This document shows positions 9,743-20,370 of a DNA stretch of 42,154 nucleotides, piece after piece. The position numbers and the translations under genes are program-made. The DNA is from an uncultured Prevotella sp. (GTDB taxonomy: Bacteria; Bacteroidota; Bacteroidia; Bacteroidales; Bacteroidaceae), in NCBI GenBank assembly GCA_900318395.1, contig ONKL01000034.1, positions 1-42,154 of the forward strand, in the 5' to 3' direction. The notes beneath the pieces are model-generated. The model was given only the letters and a program-made list of their open reading frames with translations. It was not told where the DNA came from and searched no databases. Position 1 is the stretch's first letter. Every line of letters starts with the position of its first letter.

Positions 9743-11641
9743 ATGGCAGATTTTCACTATATTTGCACCATAGAATCAAATTATATTGAGCCTACTGACT
9801 GGTTCGTGGGGCTGAAAAACCCTACAGTGCAGCTGATGGTCTATGGCAAGGGAATACGCGACGTGAAGAGCGTGACGACGGACTATCCGGGGGTCGTGAT
9901 AGACAGTCTGGTGCGCCTCGACTCGCCCAACTACCTGCTGATCTACCTCAACCTGAAGGATGCGCAGCCTGGCACGATGACGCTGAACTTCAAAAGTGAA
10001 AAGGGAAAGGTGAGCAGTGAGAAGTTCGCTTTGAAGGCGCGCGAGAAGAAGGGCGAGGAGCGCATGGGATTCACCAATTCCGACGTGCTCTACATGCTGA
10101 TGCCCGACAGATTCGCCCAAGGCGCCAACCACCCCAAGCAGATCCCAGGGATGAGACCCTACGTGGAGGACCGCTCGAAGCCAAGCCTCAGGCATGGCGG
10201 CGACCTGAACGGTATCAGGGAGCACCTGGACTACTTCAAGGAACTGGGCGTGACGGCACTCTGGTTCACACCTGTGCTGGAGAACGACTCGCCCGACTCG
10301 AAGAACGGATTCTCGACCTATCACGGCTATGCCACCACTAACTATTATAAGGTGGACCCGCGCTTCGGAACAAACGAGGACTACAAGCGACTCTGCGACG
10401 AGGCGCACGCCATGGGACTGAAGATCGTGATGGACATGATATTCAACCACAGCGGATTTGAGCACCCCTGGACGAAGGACATGCCGTCGAAGGACTGGCT
10501 GAACACGCCAGAGTGGCTCAGCGAGGACGCCAGCGGGCGCGACCCCATGACGGGATTCACAGCCAACAGCGACGGCTCGGAGCCCGCCAAGAGCAAGTAT
10601 CTGCAGACCAGCTACCAGCTGACGCCCGTGGTGGATCCATACGCATCGAAGGTGGACCTGAAGGAGACGGTGGAGGGATGGTTCGTGCCATCGATGCCTG
10701 ACCTGAACCAGCACAACCCGCACCTGATGAGATACCTCATACAGAACTCTATCTGGTGGATTGAGACCGTGGGCATCGACGGCATCCGCATGGACACCTA
10801 CCCCTACGCCTACGACGACGCCATGGCGCAGTGGATGAAGGAGATCGACGAGGAATATCCTAACTTCAACACCGTGGGCGAGACATGGGTGATAGAGCCT
10901 GCCTACACGGCCACCTGGCAGAAGGACTCGAAGCTCGCCAAGAAGAACTCGTACCTGAAGACGGTGATGGACTTCAGCTTCTACGACAAGATCAACAAGG
11001 CCAAGAACGAGGAAACGACCTGGCAAGGACTGAACCGCGTGTACAGCAACTTCGTATACGACTATCTCTACCCCAACCCTTCGAGCGTGATGGCCTTCAT
11101 CGAGAACCACGACACTGACCGATTCCTGGGCAACGGCAAGGACACGCTGGCACTGAAGCAGGCACTGGCACTGCTGCTGACCGTGAACCGCATCCCTCAG
11201 CTCTACTACGGTACGGAGGTGCTGATGAACGGCACGAAGGAGGTGACAGACGGTAACGTGCGCTGCGACTTCCCTGGCGGATTCCCTGGCGACGAGCACA
11301 ACTGCTTCACCAAGGAGGGACGCACGAAGGCGGAGCAGAGCATGTTCCAGTGGACAAGCAGACTGCTGCACTGGCGACAGGGCAACGAAGTGATCACCAA
11401 GGGCAAGATGACCCAGTTTATGCCCAACAAGGGTATCTACGTCGTAGCCCGTCAGTATCAGGGCAAGACTGCCCTCACCATCCTCAACGGCACAAGCAAG
11501 CCTGCCACGATGGACGTGGAGCGCTACGCTGAGGTGATCGGCAGCGCACAGAAGGCCAAGGATATCCTCACGGGACACTACTACGACCTGACGAAGAATT
11601 TGGAACTGAAACCCCGTCAGAGCCTGATTCTCGAATATTGA
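9743..11641 (+). CDS. susA: SusA-like GH13 neopullulanase without a signal peptide
   Basis: A 632-residue GH13 enzyme closest to SusA-type periplasmic neopullulanases, which cut maltooligosaccharides and pullulan. The mature start IEPTDWFVGLKNP begins the N-terminal beta-sandwich typical of this group. The barrel carries DMIFNH, GIRMDTYPYA (nucleophile Asp351), VGETW (acid/base Glu380) and ENHDTDR (Asp457). The oddity is the N-terminus. Only about 14 residues precede the mature domain and no hydrophobic signal is seen in any frame. A promoter-like TATATTTGC (9758-9766) lies inside the reading frame, 15 bases after the only upstream ATG. If that promoter is used, the first in-frame ATG is 9836, inside the N-terminal domain. 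A deletion joining the promoter to the mature domain would explain this. The barrel is intact and the start is uncertain. Confidence 0.85.
   Translation: MADFHYICTIESNYIEPTDWFVGLKNPTVQLMVYGKGIRDVKSVTTDYPGVVIDSLVRLDSPNYLLIYLNLKDAQPGTMTLNFKSEKGKVSSEKFALKAREKKGEERMGFTNSDVLYMLMPDRFAQGANHPKQIPGMRPYVEDRSKPSLRHGGDLNGIREHLDYFKELGVTALWFTPVLENDSPDSKNGFSTYHGYATTNYYKVDPRFGTNEDYKRLCDEAHAMGLKIVMDMIFNHSGFEHPWTKDMPSKDWLNTPEWLSEDASGRDPMTGFTANSDGSEPAKSKYLQTSYQLTPVVDPYASKVDLKETVEGWFVPSMPDLNQHNPHLMRYLIQNSIWWIETVGIDGIRMDTYPYAYDDAMAQWMKEIDEEYPNFNTVGETWVIEPAYTATWQKDSKLAKKNSYLKTVMDFSFYDKINKAKNEETTWQGLNRVYSNFVYDYLYPNPSSVMAFIENHDTDRFLGNGKDTLALKQALALLLTVNRIPQLYYGTEVLMNGTKEVTDGNVRCDFPGGFPGDEHNCFTKEGRTKAEQSMFQWTSRLLHWRQGNEVITKGKMTQFMPNKGIYVVARQYQGKTALTILNGTSKPATMDVERYAEVIGSAQKAKDILTGHYYDLTKNLELKPRQSLILEY
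9758..9766 (+). promoter_or_regulatory. Putative -7 element inside the 5' end of the SusA-like frame
   Basis: TATATTTGC followed by CACC and A-rich sequence matches TAnnTTTGC, the -7 element of Bacteroidota promoters. No TTG is present 20 nt upstream. Its position after the annotated ATG makes the start of the SusA-like gene doubtful. Confidence 0.5.
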
Positions 11642-11668
11642 AACATATTTGAAAACATCTGAAACGTG
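11637..11668 (+). promoter_or_regulatory. Two-box operator upstream of GH115 (putative HTCS sites)
   Basis: Box 1 is ATTGAAACATA (11637-11647, overlapping the stop of the preceding gene) and box 2 is TCTGAAACGTG (11658-11668). The starts are 21 bp apart, and box 2 ends 28 bp before the -7 element at 11697. Each box misses one position of TnTGnnACA. The spacing is the same at three other promoters in the cluster. Confidence 0.7.
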
Positions 11669-11693
11669 AGAAAAAACGCGTTTCAGATGTTTT
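11652..11693 (+). terminator. Hairpin terminator after the SusA-like gene, overlapping the GH115 operator
   Basis: Perfect 15-bp inverted repeat (11652-11666 against 11679-11693) with a 12-nt loop. The 3' arm ends in TTTT. The left arm contains the second operator box of the GH115 promoter. Confidence 0.65.
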
Positions 11694-11696
11694 GCT

Positions 11697-11705
11697 TACC
11701 TTTGC
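11697..11705 (+). promoter_or_regulatory. -7 element of the GH115 promoter
   Basis: TACCTTTGC, 25 bp before the GH115 start codon. There is no TTG at the -33 position, as expected for an activator-dependent promoter. Confidence 0.75.
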
Positions 11706-11729
11706 CACCAGAATCCAAAACTTAACATC

Positions 11730-14240
11730 ATGGCAAAAGAACTAACATCAACCAAGAGATGGCTGCTCACACTTGTAGGAGCCGCAATGACCCTCGCTGC
11801 AATGGCAGCAGAACCGTTCGTAACATTTGAACAGACCGCAGGCAGCTGGCTGCTGAAGGACGTGACCATCGGCTATGCCGCCGGGGAGCACTCGTGCGTA
11901 CAGCTGGCGGCTGCCAATCTGCAGAAGGACTTTGAGCTGGTGACTGGCAACAAGCCTGCCATCAGTGAGACGAGTCAGAAGATCCTCATCGGAACCGTTG
12001 GCACCAACAAGCAGATAGACCTGTGGGTGAAGCAGGGACTGCTGAAAGACCTGAAGGGCAAGACGGAGAAATACATCATCAAGACCATCGACGGACAGCT
12101 GGTGATTGCCGGCAGCGACAAGCGAGGTACGGTCTACGGCATCTACGAGCTATCGCGCCAGATAGGCGTGTCGCCCTGGTACTACTGGGCTGATGTGCCT
12201 ACGGAGAAGCACACCTTATTATATATAAAGGACGGGGAGTTTACCGACGGAGAGCCTGCCGTGAGGTACAGAGGACTGTTCCTGAACGACGAGGCACCCT
12301 GTCTGACATCGTGGGTGAAGAACACCTTCGGCACCGACTACGGCGACCACCGATTCTACGAGAAGGTGTTTGAACTCATCCTGCGACTGAAGGGTAACTA
12401 CCTGTGGCCTGCCATGTGGGGATGGGCCTTCTACGCCGACGACCCCGAGAACCTGAAGACTGCCGACAAGATGGGCGTGATGATGGGTACATCGCACCAC
12501 GAGCCCATGGCCCGCAACCACCAGGAATATGCACGAGACCGCAAGGGATGGGGCGCATGGAACTATGCGACGAACAAGCAGAACCTCGACAGATTCTTCC
12601 GTGAGGGTATCGAGCGCATGAAGGGCACTGACGACATCGTGACCATCGGTATGCGCGGCGACGGCGACGAGGCGATGGGCAAGGGCACGGACACCAAGCT
12701 GCTGGAAAGCATCATCGACAACCAGCGCCGCATCATCAAGGAGGTGACCAAGCGACCTGCCAAGGAGACGCCTCAGATATGGGCCCTCTACAAGGAGGTG
12801 CAGGACTACTACGACGCAGGACTGAGAGTGCCCGACGACGTGACGGTGCTGCTCTGCGACGACAACTGGGGCAACGTGAGGCGACTGCCCACTGCCGAGG
12901 AGCAGAAGCGCAAAGGAGGCTGGGGACTCTACTACCACGTGGACTATGTAGGGGCGCCGCGCAACACGAAGTGGATCAACGTCACCCCGATACAGAACAT
13001 GTGGGAGCAGTTGCAGCTGGCCTACAACGGCGGCATACAGAAACTCTGGATACTGAACGTAGGCGACCTGAAGCCCATGGAGTACCCCATCCAGCTGTTT
13101 ATGGACATGGCATGGAACCCGAAGAAATACGCCGTAGACTGCTCGGCTTCGCCGCTTGGCTCGACCAAGAACCTGCTCGACCACACCTGGGAGTTCTGCG
13201 CAGAGAGCTTCGGCTGCGATCAGGCCTGCGAGGCGGCATCGATCCTGAACCTCGTGAGCAAGTATAACGGCCGCATCACCTCGGAGATGCTCGACGCCAG
13301 CACCTATACCACCGACGAGTTTGCACAGGTGGTGGCTGAGTATCAGGCGCTCGAGACGCGCGCCCTGCGACAGTTTATCACCCTGAAGCCCGAGTACAAG
13401 GATGCCTACCGACAGATCATCCTCTTCCCCGTGCAGGCGATGGGAGCCGTCTACGAGATGTACTACGCCCAGGCCATGAACCTGAAGCTGGCTGCCCTGG
13501 GCGACCCTGAGGCTAACTGCTGGGCTGAGCGCTGCCGCCAGGCCTTCAAGCGCGACTCTCTGCTGAACCTGCAATATAACAAGGAAATAGCCGGAGGCAA
13601 GTGGAACGGTATGATGACACAGAAGCACATCAGCTATACGATGTGGAACGACAGCTATCCTGCCGACGTCGTTCCTGAGCTGAAGACCGTTGCCACACCT
13701 GCACAGGGTCCGACATTCGAGGCGAAGGACGGCTATATCAGTATAGAGGCCGAGCACAGCTACAGCCGCACGGACGCCCAGAATGCGAAGTGGACGGTGA
13801 TTCCCTACATGGGGCGCACCCTGAGCGGCATCGCCCTGATGCCTTACACCACAGGCACTGACAACGCCCAGCTGGAATACCGCTGGAAGGGCAAGGCCGA
13901 GAAGGTGAAGGTGCACGTGGTGACGAAGTCGACACTCGACTTCCTCGACAAGGGCGGCCTCATCTACGACGTTGCCATCGACGGCGGACAACCTGTCAGC
14001 GTGAACTTCAACAGCAAGCTCAACGAGAAACCCGAGAACATCTACACCATCTACTATCCGACGATTGCACGTCGCGTGGTGGAGCAGATCGTGGAACTGC
14101 CTGTAGACGGCAGCAAAGACACGCACACGCTGACGCTGCATCCGCAGGATCCAGGCATCGTATTCGAGAAGATCGTCATCGACCTGGGTGGTTACGAGCG
14201 ACAGTACCTGTTCGGTAAGGAATCGACGAAAAGATATTAA
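11730..14240 (+). CDS. GH115 xylan alpha-1,2-glucuronidase, exported
   Basis: Removes (4-O-methyl)-glucuronic acid from internal xylose units of glucuronoxylan. It has 836 residues, a usual length for GH115. A signal peptide (hydrophobic stretch to about residue 27, ending AMAAEP) is followed by an N-terminal alpha/beta domain, the catalytic barrel with the conserved stretches YRGLFLNDEAP, NYLWPAMWGWAF, GMRGDGDEAM and LLCDDNWGN, and a C-terminal beta-sandwich region beginning near ISIEAEHSYSR. It is a single-gene unit with its own operator and promoter and ends at a bidirectional terminator shared with the convergent HTCS. Its place next to GH10, GH3 and feruloyl esterases fits xylan use. Confidence 0.93.
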   Translation: MAKELTSTKRWLLTLVGAAMTLAAMAAEPFVTFEQTAGSWLLKDVTIGYAAGEHSCVQLAAANLQKDFELVTGNKPAISETSQKILIGTVGTNKQIDLWVKQGLLKDLKGKTEKYIIKTIDGQLVIAGSDKRGTVYGIYELSRQIGVSPWYYWADVPTEKHTLLYIKDGEFTDGEPAVRYRGLFLNDEAPCLTSWVKNTFGTDYGDHRFYEKVFELILRLKGNYLWPAMWGWAFYADDPENLKTADKMGVMMGTSHHEPMARNHQEYARDRKGWGAWNYATNKQNLDRFFREGIERMKGTDDIVTIGMRGDGDEAMGKGTDTKLLESIIDNQRRIIKEVTKRPAKETPQIWALYKEVQDYYDAGLRVPDDVTVLLCDDNWGNVRRLPTAEEQKRKGGWGLYYHVDYVGAPRNTKWINVTPIQNMWEQLQLAYNGGIQKLWILNVGDLKPMEYPIQLFMDMAWNPKKYAVDCSASPLGSTKNLLDHTWEFCAESFGCDQACEAASILNLVSKYNGRITSEMLDASTYTTDEFAQVVAEYQALETRALRQFITLKPEYKDAYRQIILFPVQAMGAVYEMYYAQAMNLKLAALGDPEANCWAERCRQAFKRDSLLNLQYNKEIAGGKWNGMMTQKHISYTMWNDSYPADVVPELKTVATPAQGPTFEAKDGYISIEAEHSYSRTDAQNAKWTVIPYMGRTLSGIALMPYTTGTDNAQLEYRWKGKAEKVKVHVVTKSTLDFLDKGGLIYDVAIDGGQPVSVNFNSKLNEKPENIYTIYYPTIARRVVEQIVELPVDGSKDTHTLTLHPQDPGIVFEKIVIDLGGYERQYLFGKESTKRY

Positions 14241-14243
14241 CAG

Positions 14244-14273
14244 AAAAGGCTCGGCCAAATGGCCGAGCCTTTT
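14244..14273. terminator. Bidirectional terminator between GH115 and HTCS
   Basis: Perfect 13-bp stem (14244-14256 against 14261-14273) with loop AAAT, A tract on one side and T tract on the other. It sits 3 bp after the GH115 stop and 2 bp from the convergent HTCS stop, so it serves both genes. Confidence 0.9.
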
Positions 14274-14275
14274 AT

Positions 14276-17200
14276 TTACCGATTGCCGTGCTCTTTCATG
14301 TATTCGCGCGGCGAGACGCCATAGAACTTCTTGAAGACGGTGGAGAACGACGCTGAGTTGGAGAATCCGCAGGCGTACATGACCTCCGTCACGTTCACGC
14401 CCTGCCCCGTCAGCAGATAGGCAGCACGCTTCAGACGGATGTTGCGGATGAAGTCGTGAGGCGTCTGCCCCGTGAGTTCCTTCATCTTTCGATGCAGATG
14501 TACGCGGCTGATGCCCACCTCGTCGGCAATCATATCGATACTCAGGTCGGAATCGTTGAGATGGGCATTGATGGTGGCCATCACGCGATCAAGCAGTTTC
14601 TCATCAGGCGACTTGATCTTCACCTCGTCGACCTGCTCCTCCAAGACATCGTTGCGCTCATACTTCAGGCGCAGCAGACGGTGGCTGTTCAGCAGATTGG
14701 CAATGGTGCGACGCAGGATATCCATATTAAACGGCTTGACGATATAAGCATCGGCACCCGTCTCCAGTCCTTCGAGCTTATCCTCATCGCGGTTCTTCGC
14801 TGTCAGCAGAATGACGGGGATGAAGTTGGTATTGGGGTTCATCTTCAGCTTCGCGCAGAGCTGGTTACCATCCATCTCAGGCATCATCACATCGCTGACC
14901 ACGAGGTCGGCACCAGAGCGGAGCACCTCGCTGAGCGCCTCCTTGCCATTGGTGCAGGCAGTCACCTGATACTGCTGCCCAAGTTCGTTCTGGAGATAGT
15001 CGCGGATCTCGTCGTCGTCCTCGACAATCACGAGTCTGACGGTGCTGTTGCTGGCAGCAGGCTGCTCTACCACCTGCTCTTCGAGTTCCTCCATCAGACT
15101 GTCCATCTCCGTAGGCTCCATATCGACCTTGGCAGCCTCAGCTTCGAGCACCAGTTCCTCAGGATTCAGATGAGCCCTGCCCAACGGGATGGTCACCACG
15201 AACTCGCAGCCCTGCTTCAGGTTATGCGCCTCGATCGTACCATGATGGAGTTCCACAAGCGAGCGCGTCAGGTCGAGTCCGATGCCAGTACCCACGTTAC
15301 GGTCGTTCACGGAAGAGGCACTCTGATAGAAACGCTCGAAGATCTTATCGAGCTTCTCTTCGGGGATCTGCTCGCCGTTGTCGCTGATGGCGATATGAGC
15401 CTGCTTGTCGTCGTGCGTCAGGCGGATCACGATCTCACCACCCGTAGGCGTGAACTTAAAGGCGTTGGAGAGGATATTGACGATGACCTTATCAAACTGC
15501 TTGCGATCGACCCAGACACTGAGATTGTCGATATCGTGCTCATATTTGAGCGTCACCTGCTTGGAGGCGGCCTGATGCTTGAAGAGGGCGTGGATATCGG
15601 CGATGAAGGCCACAAGATTGGTCTCCGTCATGCGCATCATCATCTGTCCCTTGTCAATCTTACGGAGGTCCATCATCTGATTGATCAGACTCAGGATGCG
15701 CTCGGCGTTACGACGGATGGTCTCATAGACACTCTTGCGATGAGGATCGGTCTCGTTCTTGATCAGCGAGAGCAAGGGTGTCACGATGAGCGTCATAGGT
15801 GTACGGATCTCATGACTGATGTTCATGAAGAAGCGCAGCTTAGCCTCGCCCAACTCCTCGGCATGGATATGCTCCTGCATGCGACGGCGTGTCTGCTCCC
15901 TGCGGCGGCGCCCCAGGATAAACTGCCAGAGGCCTGCACCGATAATGAGCATATAGATGAAGTAAGCCCACGAAGAGCGATACCAGGGACTGGCCACAAC
16001 CACGGTGAAGGTATACTCGGGCGTCTCGATATTATTGCGCTCGGCCTTCACGCGGAAACGGTAGGTGCCTGGCGGCATGTGCGAGAAGACAATTTCGTTG
16101 GTTCCTGGCAGCATGTGGATATACGGTTCGCCGTTGATGCTATAGAGATAAGAGATGTGTTCGGGATTCTCGTAAGTCAGCGTGGAGAACTGCACGGCAA
16201 ACGAATTGTCGTGATAGCTCAGGCGGAAGCGATCAGAGCCCTCGATGGGCTGTCCGTTGACGAGGAAGTTCGTCAGACGAACCACTGCCTCCCACTTACT
16301 TTGGGCAATATCCTCGGGCTTGAACCAGGTGATACCGCCAGTACCTCCGAAGATCAGGATGCCATTGTCGGAGATATACGACGCGCCGTCGCCAAACTCA
16401 TTACCCTGCAGACCATCATCGGCAAAGTAGTTCTGGAAAAGGCCTGTACGCGGATTCAGACAGCTCAGGCCATGGTTCGTACCTATCCAGAGCATGCCGT
16501 TAGGGTGGCGCTCGAGGGTAGAGACGCCATTGTCGGCAAGTCCCTGCTCACGATCGTACTGCTTGAGCACCTTGCCCTTCATATCGTAACAATAGAGGCC
16601 CTCGTTGGTGCCCACCCAGATATAGCCGTCATACTCGCGGGCGACACGGACAGGCTGTCCGTAGTTGGGACAGTTCACGCCAAAGGTGTTGATCCAGTTC
16701 TCGCGCTCGATATCGAGACAGCAAAGTCCCATCGACGTGGCTACATAGAGGCGCTTGCCATCGGGCGAGAGCGACACCTGCGAGATGTAGTTATTGATGA
16801 TACTGTTGATCTGCTTGTCGTTATCAGCTCCCTCCTTCATCACGTACTTCTTGATGACATTGCCCTGGGAATCCATGCAGAGCACACCATACTTCATCGT
16901 GGCCAGCCACAGGCGTCCCTGCTTATCGCACTCGATATCCATCACGATGAGGTGCTTATCCTCGGGATACTCCACAGGGTGAGGCTTCTGCGTGGTAGGA
17001 TCGATCCAGCCAAAGCCCTCGCCATAAGAGCCGAACCAGATACGCCCCTCGGCATCTTCTGCGATCGACATCACTGTGGCAGGCACACCTTCCACATAGT
17101 GCTTCACTACGCGCTGCTGGGAATCCAGACAATAAAGCCCGTCTTTATCGGTACCGATCCACCCCCTGCGCTGACGATCGATAAGGGTGCTGATGACACA

Positions 17201-18220
17201 GGCGCTGCCTATCAGATTGCGCTCACCAAGCTTATATCCCATGTAGCTGAAGCCATCAAACGAGATGGGCTGCTTGTAGATACCCTTCTGCAACATGCCG
17301 AACCAGAGGTTACCACTGGGGTCTTCGATGATGGAGTAGACCTTGCTCTTCAAGAGATCGACCTCCTTGCTGTAGAAGGGGTTATCGGTCAGGCGGTCGT
17401 TCCTGGGCTCATAGATGGCTATTCCCTGTCCGTCGTAGCCGATGATGATGCGGCCGAAGTGATCGCAATAGAGCGACGAGACAGCACGCGACTTGGTGCC
17501 TTCGATGTGGACGAAGTCATCGCCCTGCTGTTTGAAAGCGCCCGAATCTGTTGTTCCGACGTAGATGATGCCCTGAGGATCCTCACAGAGACAGGAAAAG
17601 ATCAGGTCGCTGCGATCCTGCAGGTAACGCTGCACCTTCTGGCCGTCGAAACAGATCAGGCCTTTGCTGTCTGTCACCATCCACAGGCGCCCCTTTTGAT
17701 CCTCCATCATGGCGTTGATGGTATGAAGGTCGGCAAGAGCCCCTCCCATCTGGCTGGCGTGCGTCTTATCGCTGAACTTCATCACGCCGAGTCCAGAGGT
17801 GCCTGCCAGCACATCGCCGTTCTTACGCTCGAGGAAACAGTTGGCATAACAGCTGCCCTTCTGTCCCTTGAGGTCAGTCATCGTCACATTATCGAAGGTC
17901 TTGCCATCCCAGGTCTGCAACGCACCGTACATACCAAAATAGAAAAGGCCGTTGCGATCCTGCATCATGGTGTTCACGTAATTGCTGGCCAGCGTCTTAT
18001 CGGCTTCGTTCTCGCGACGGAACACGCGGAACTGATAGCCATCGTAACGGTTGATACCATCACGCGTCGTAGCCCAGATGAAACCATCGCGGTCGAGATA
18101 CATCTGAGTCACAAAACTACTGGATAACTGGTTATCTGTATTGAAGAATTTACCCATCTGTGCAAAGCCGCACAAGGATAGGCAAGTTAATATAAGAGTT
18201 AGAATCGCTTTCAACCTCAT
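14276..18220 (-). CDS. Hybrid two-component sensor/regulator (HTCS) of the xylan cluster
   Basis: A 1314-residue one-protein signalling system. In order: a signal peptide (MRLKAILTLILTCLSLCGFAQ), two periplasmic beta-propellers of repeated LWIGTNHGLSCLN-like blades, a Y_Y_Y domain, a membrane helix (about 745-770), a HisKA with His803 (NISHEIRTP), an HATPase with N-box NILSNAFKFT and GTGIGLDLTRSLVE, a receiver with phospho-acceptor Asp1110 (VVSDVMMPEMDG), and a C-terminal AraC-type helix-turn-helix (about 1215-1310). All catalytic motifs look intact. Start 18220 is chosen because it opens the signal peptide and lies just after a canonical promoter; the longer frame to 18358 crosses that promoter. 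It likely senses a xylan oligosaccharide and activates the surrounding genes, like XynR/XusR-type regulators. Confidence 0.96.
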   Translation of the reverse strand: MRLKAILTLILTCLSLCGFAQMGKFFNTDNQLSSSFVTQMYLDRDGFIWATTRDGINRYDGYQFRVFRRENEADKTLASNYVNTMMQDRNGLFYFGMYGALQTWDGKTFDNVTMTDLKGQKGSCYANCFLERKNGDVLAGTSGLGVMKFSDKTHASQMGGALADLHTINAMMEDQKGRLWMVTDSKGLICFDGQKVQRYLQDRSDLIFSCLCEDPQGIIYVGTTDSGAFKQQGDDFVHIEGTKSRAVSSLYCDHFGRIIIGYDGQGIAIYEPRNDRLTDNPFYSKEVDLLKSKVYSIIEDPSGNLWFGMLQKGIYKQPISFDGFSYMGYKLGERNLIGSACVISTLIDRQRRGWIGTDKDGLYCLDSQQRVVKHYVEGVPATVMSIAEDAEGRIWFGSYGEGFGWIDPTTQKPHPVEYPEDKHLIVMDIECDKQGRLWLATMKYGVLCMDSQGNVIKKYVMKEGADNDKQINSIINNYISQVSLSPDGKRLYVATSMGLCCLDIERENWINTFGVNCPNYGQPVRVAREYDGYIWVGTNEGLYCYDMKGKVLKQYDREQGLADNGVSTLERHPNGMLWIGTNHGLSCLNPRTGLFQNYFADDGLQGNEFGDGASYISDNGILIFGGTGGITWFKPEDIAQSKWEAVVRLTNFLVNGQPIEGSDRFRLSYHDNSFAVQFSTLTYENPEHISYLYSINGEPYIHMLPGTNEIVFSHMPPGTYRFRVKAERNNIETPEYTFTVVVASPWYRSSWAYFIYMLIIGAGLWQFILGRRRREQTRRRMQEHIHAEELGEAKLRFFMNISHEIRTPMTLIVTPLLSLIKNETDPHRKSVYETIRRNAERILSLINQMMDLRKIDKGQMMMRMTETNLVAFIADIHALFKHQAASKQVTLKYEHDIDNLSVWVDRKQFDKVIVNILSNAFKFTPTGGEIVIRLTHDDKQAHIAISDNGEQIPEEKLDKIFERFYQSASSVNDRNVGTGIGLDLTRSLVELHHGTIEAHNLKQGCEFVVTIPLGRAHLNPEELVLEAEAAKVDMEPTEMDSLMEELEEQVVEQPAASNSTVRLVIVEDDDEIRDYLQNELGQQYQVTACTNGKEALSEVLRSGADLVVSDVMMPEMDGNQLCAKLKMNPNTNFIPVILLTAKNRDEDKLEGLETGADAYIVKPFNMDILRRTIANLLNSHRLLRLKYERNDVLEEQVDEVKIKSPDEKLLDRVMATINAHLNDSDLSIDMIADEVGISRVHLHRKMKELTGQTPHDFIRNIRLKRAAYLLTGQGVNVTEVMYACGFSNSASFSTVFKKFYGVSPREYMKEHGNR

Positions 18221-18229
18221 TGTTATTGG

Positions 18230-18240
18230 TATGTAACATT
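18230..18240. promoter_or_regulatory. Extra operator-like box in the HTCS leader
   Basis: TATGTAACATT (18230-18240) matches the operator consensus and lies about 10-20 bp upstream of the HTCS start codon, near its transcription start. It is 101 bp before the CE6-CE1 -7 element, which is 73 bp (about seven helical turns) beyond the near-box position. It could give autoregulation or be a remote site. Confidence 0.5.
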
Positions 18241-18246
18241 TTCTTT

Positions 18247-18279
18247 GCAAAGGTAAACACTTTCCTGCAAACCACCAAA
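18247..18279 (-). promoter_or_regulatory. HTCS promoter
   Basis: Minus-strand TTTG (18279-18276), 20 nt spacer, TACCTTTGC (18255-18247). It is a complete constitutive-type promoter with a leader of about 20 nt. Confidence 0.8.
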
Positions 18280-18281
18280 GA

Positions 18282-18313
18282 TTTGGTACAAAAAATGAAC
18301 TATATGATACATT
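18282..18313 (+). promoter_or_regulatory. Two-box operator of the CE6-CE1 / GH10 operon
   Basis: Boxes TTTGGTACAAA (18282-18292) and TATGATACATT (18303-18313) start 21 bp apart. The second ends 28 bp before the -7 element at 18342. Both fit TnTGnnACA. Confidence 0.78.
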
Positions 18314-18319
18314 TATTAA

Positions 18320-20332
<2,013 letters not shown>

Positions 20333-20370
20333 CAAATCATTGTATAAAAGACATAAAAACATATATGATA

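Noticed and set aside
9392-9757. Minus-strand frame in the divergent intergenic region
   Set aside because: The translation is low-complexity and unlike a protein, and it covers the promoter and leader of the small secreted-protein gene.
12219-14258. Long minus-strand frame opposite GH115
   Set aside because: It is a shadow of a well-supported GH115 gene and would cross the bidirectional terminator.
14456-18127. Very long open frame (over 1200 codons) on the plus strand opposite the HTCS gene
   Set aside because: The minus-strand HTCS has complete recognisable domains. The antisense frame has no signal, domain or promoter and is a by-product of biased codon use.
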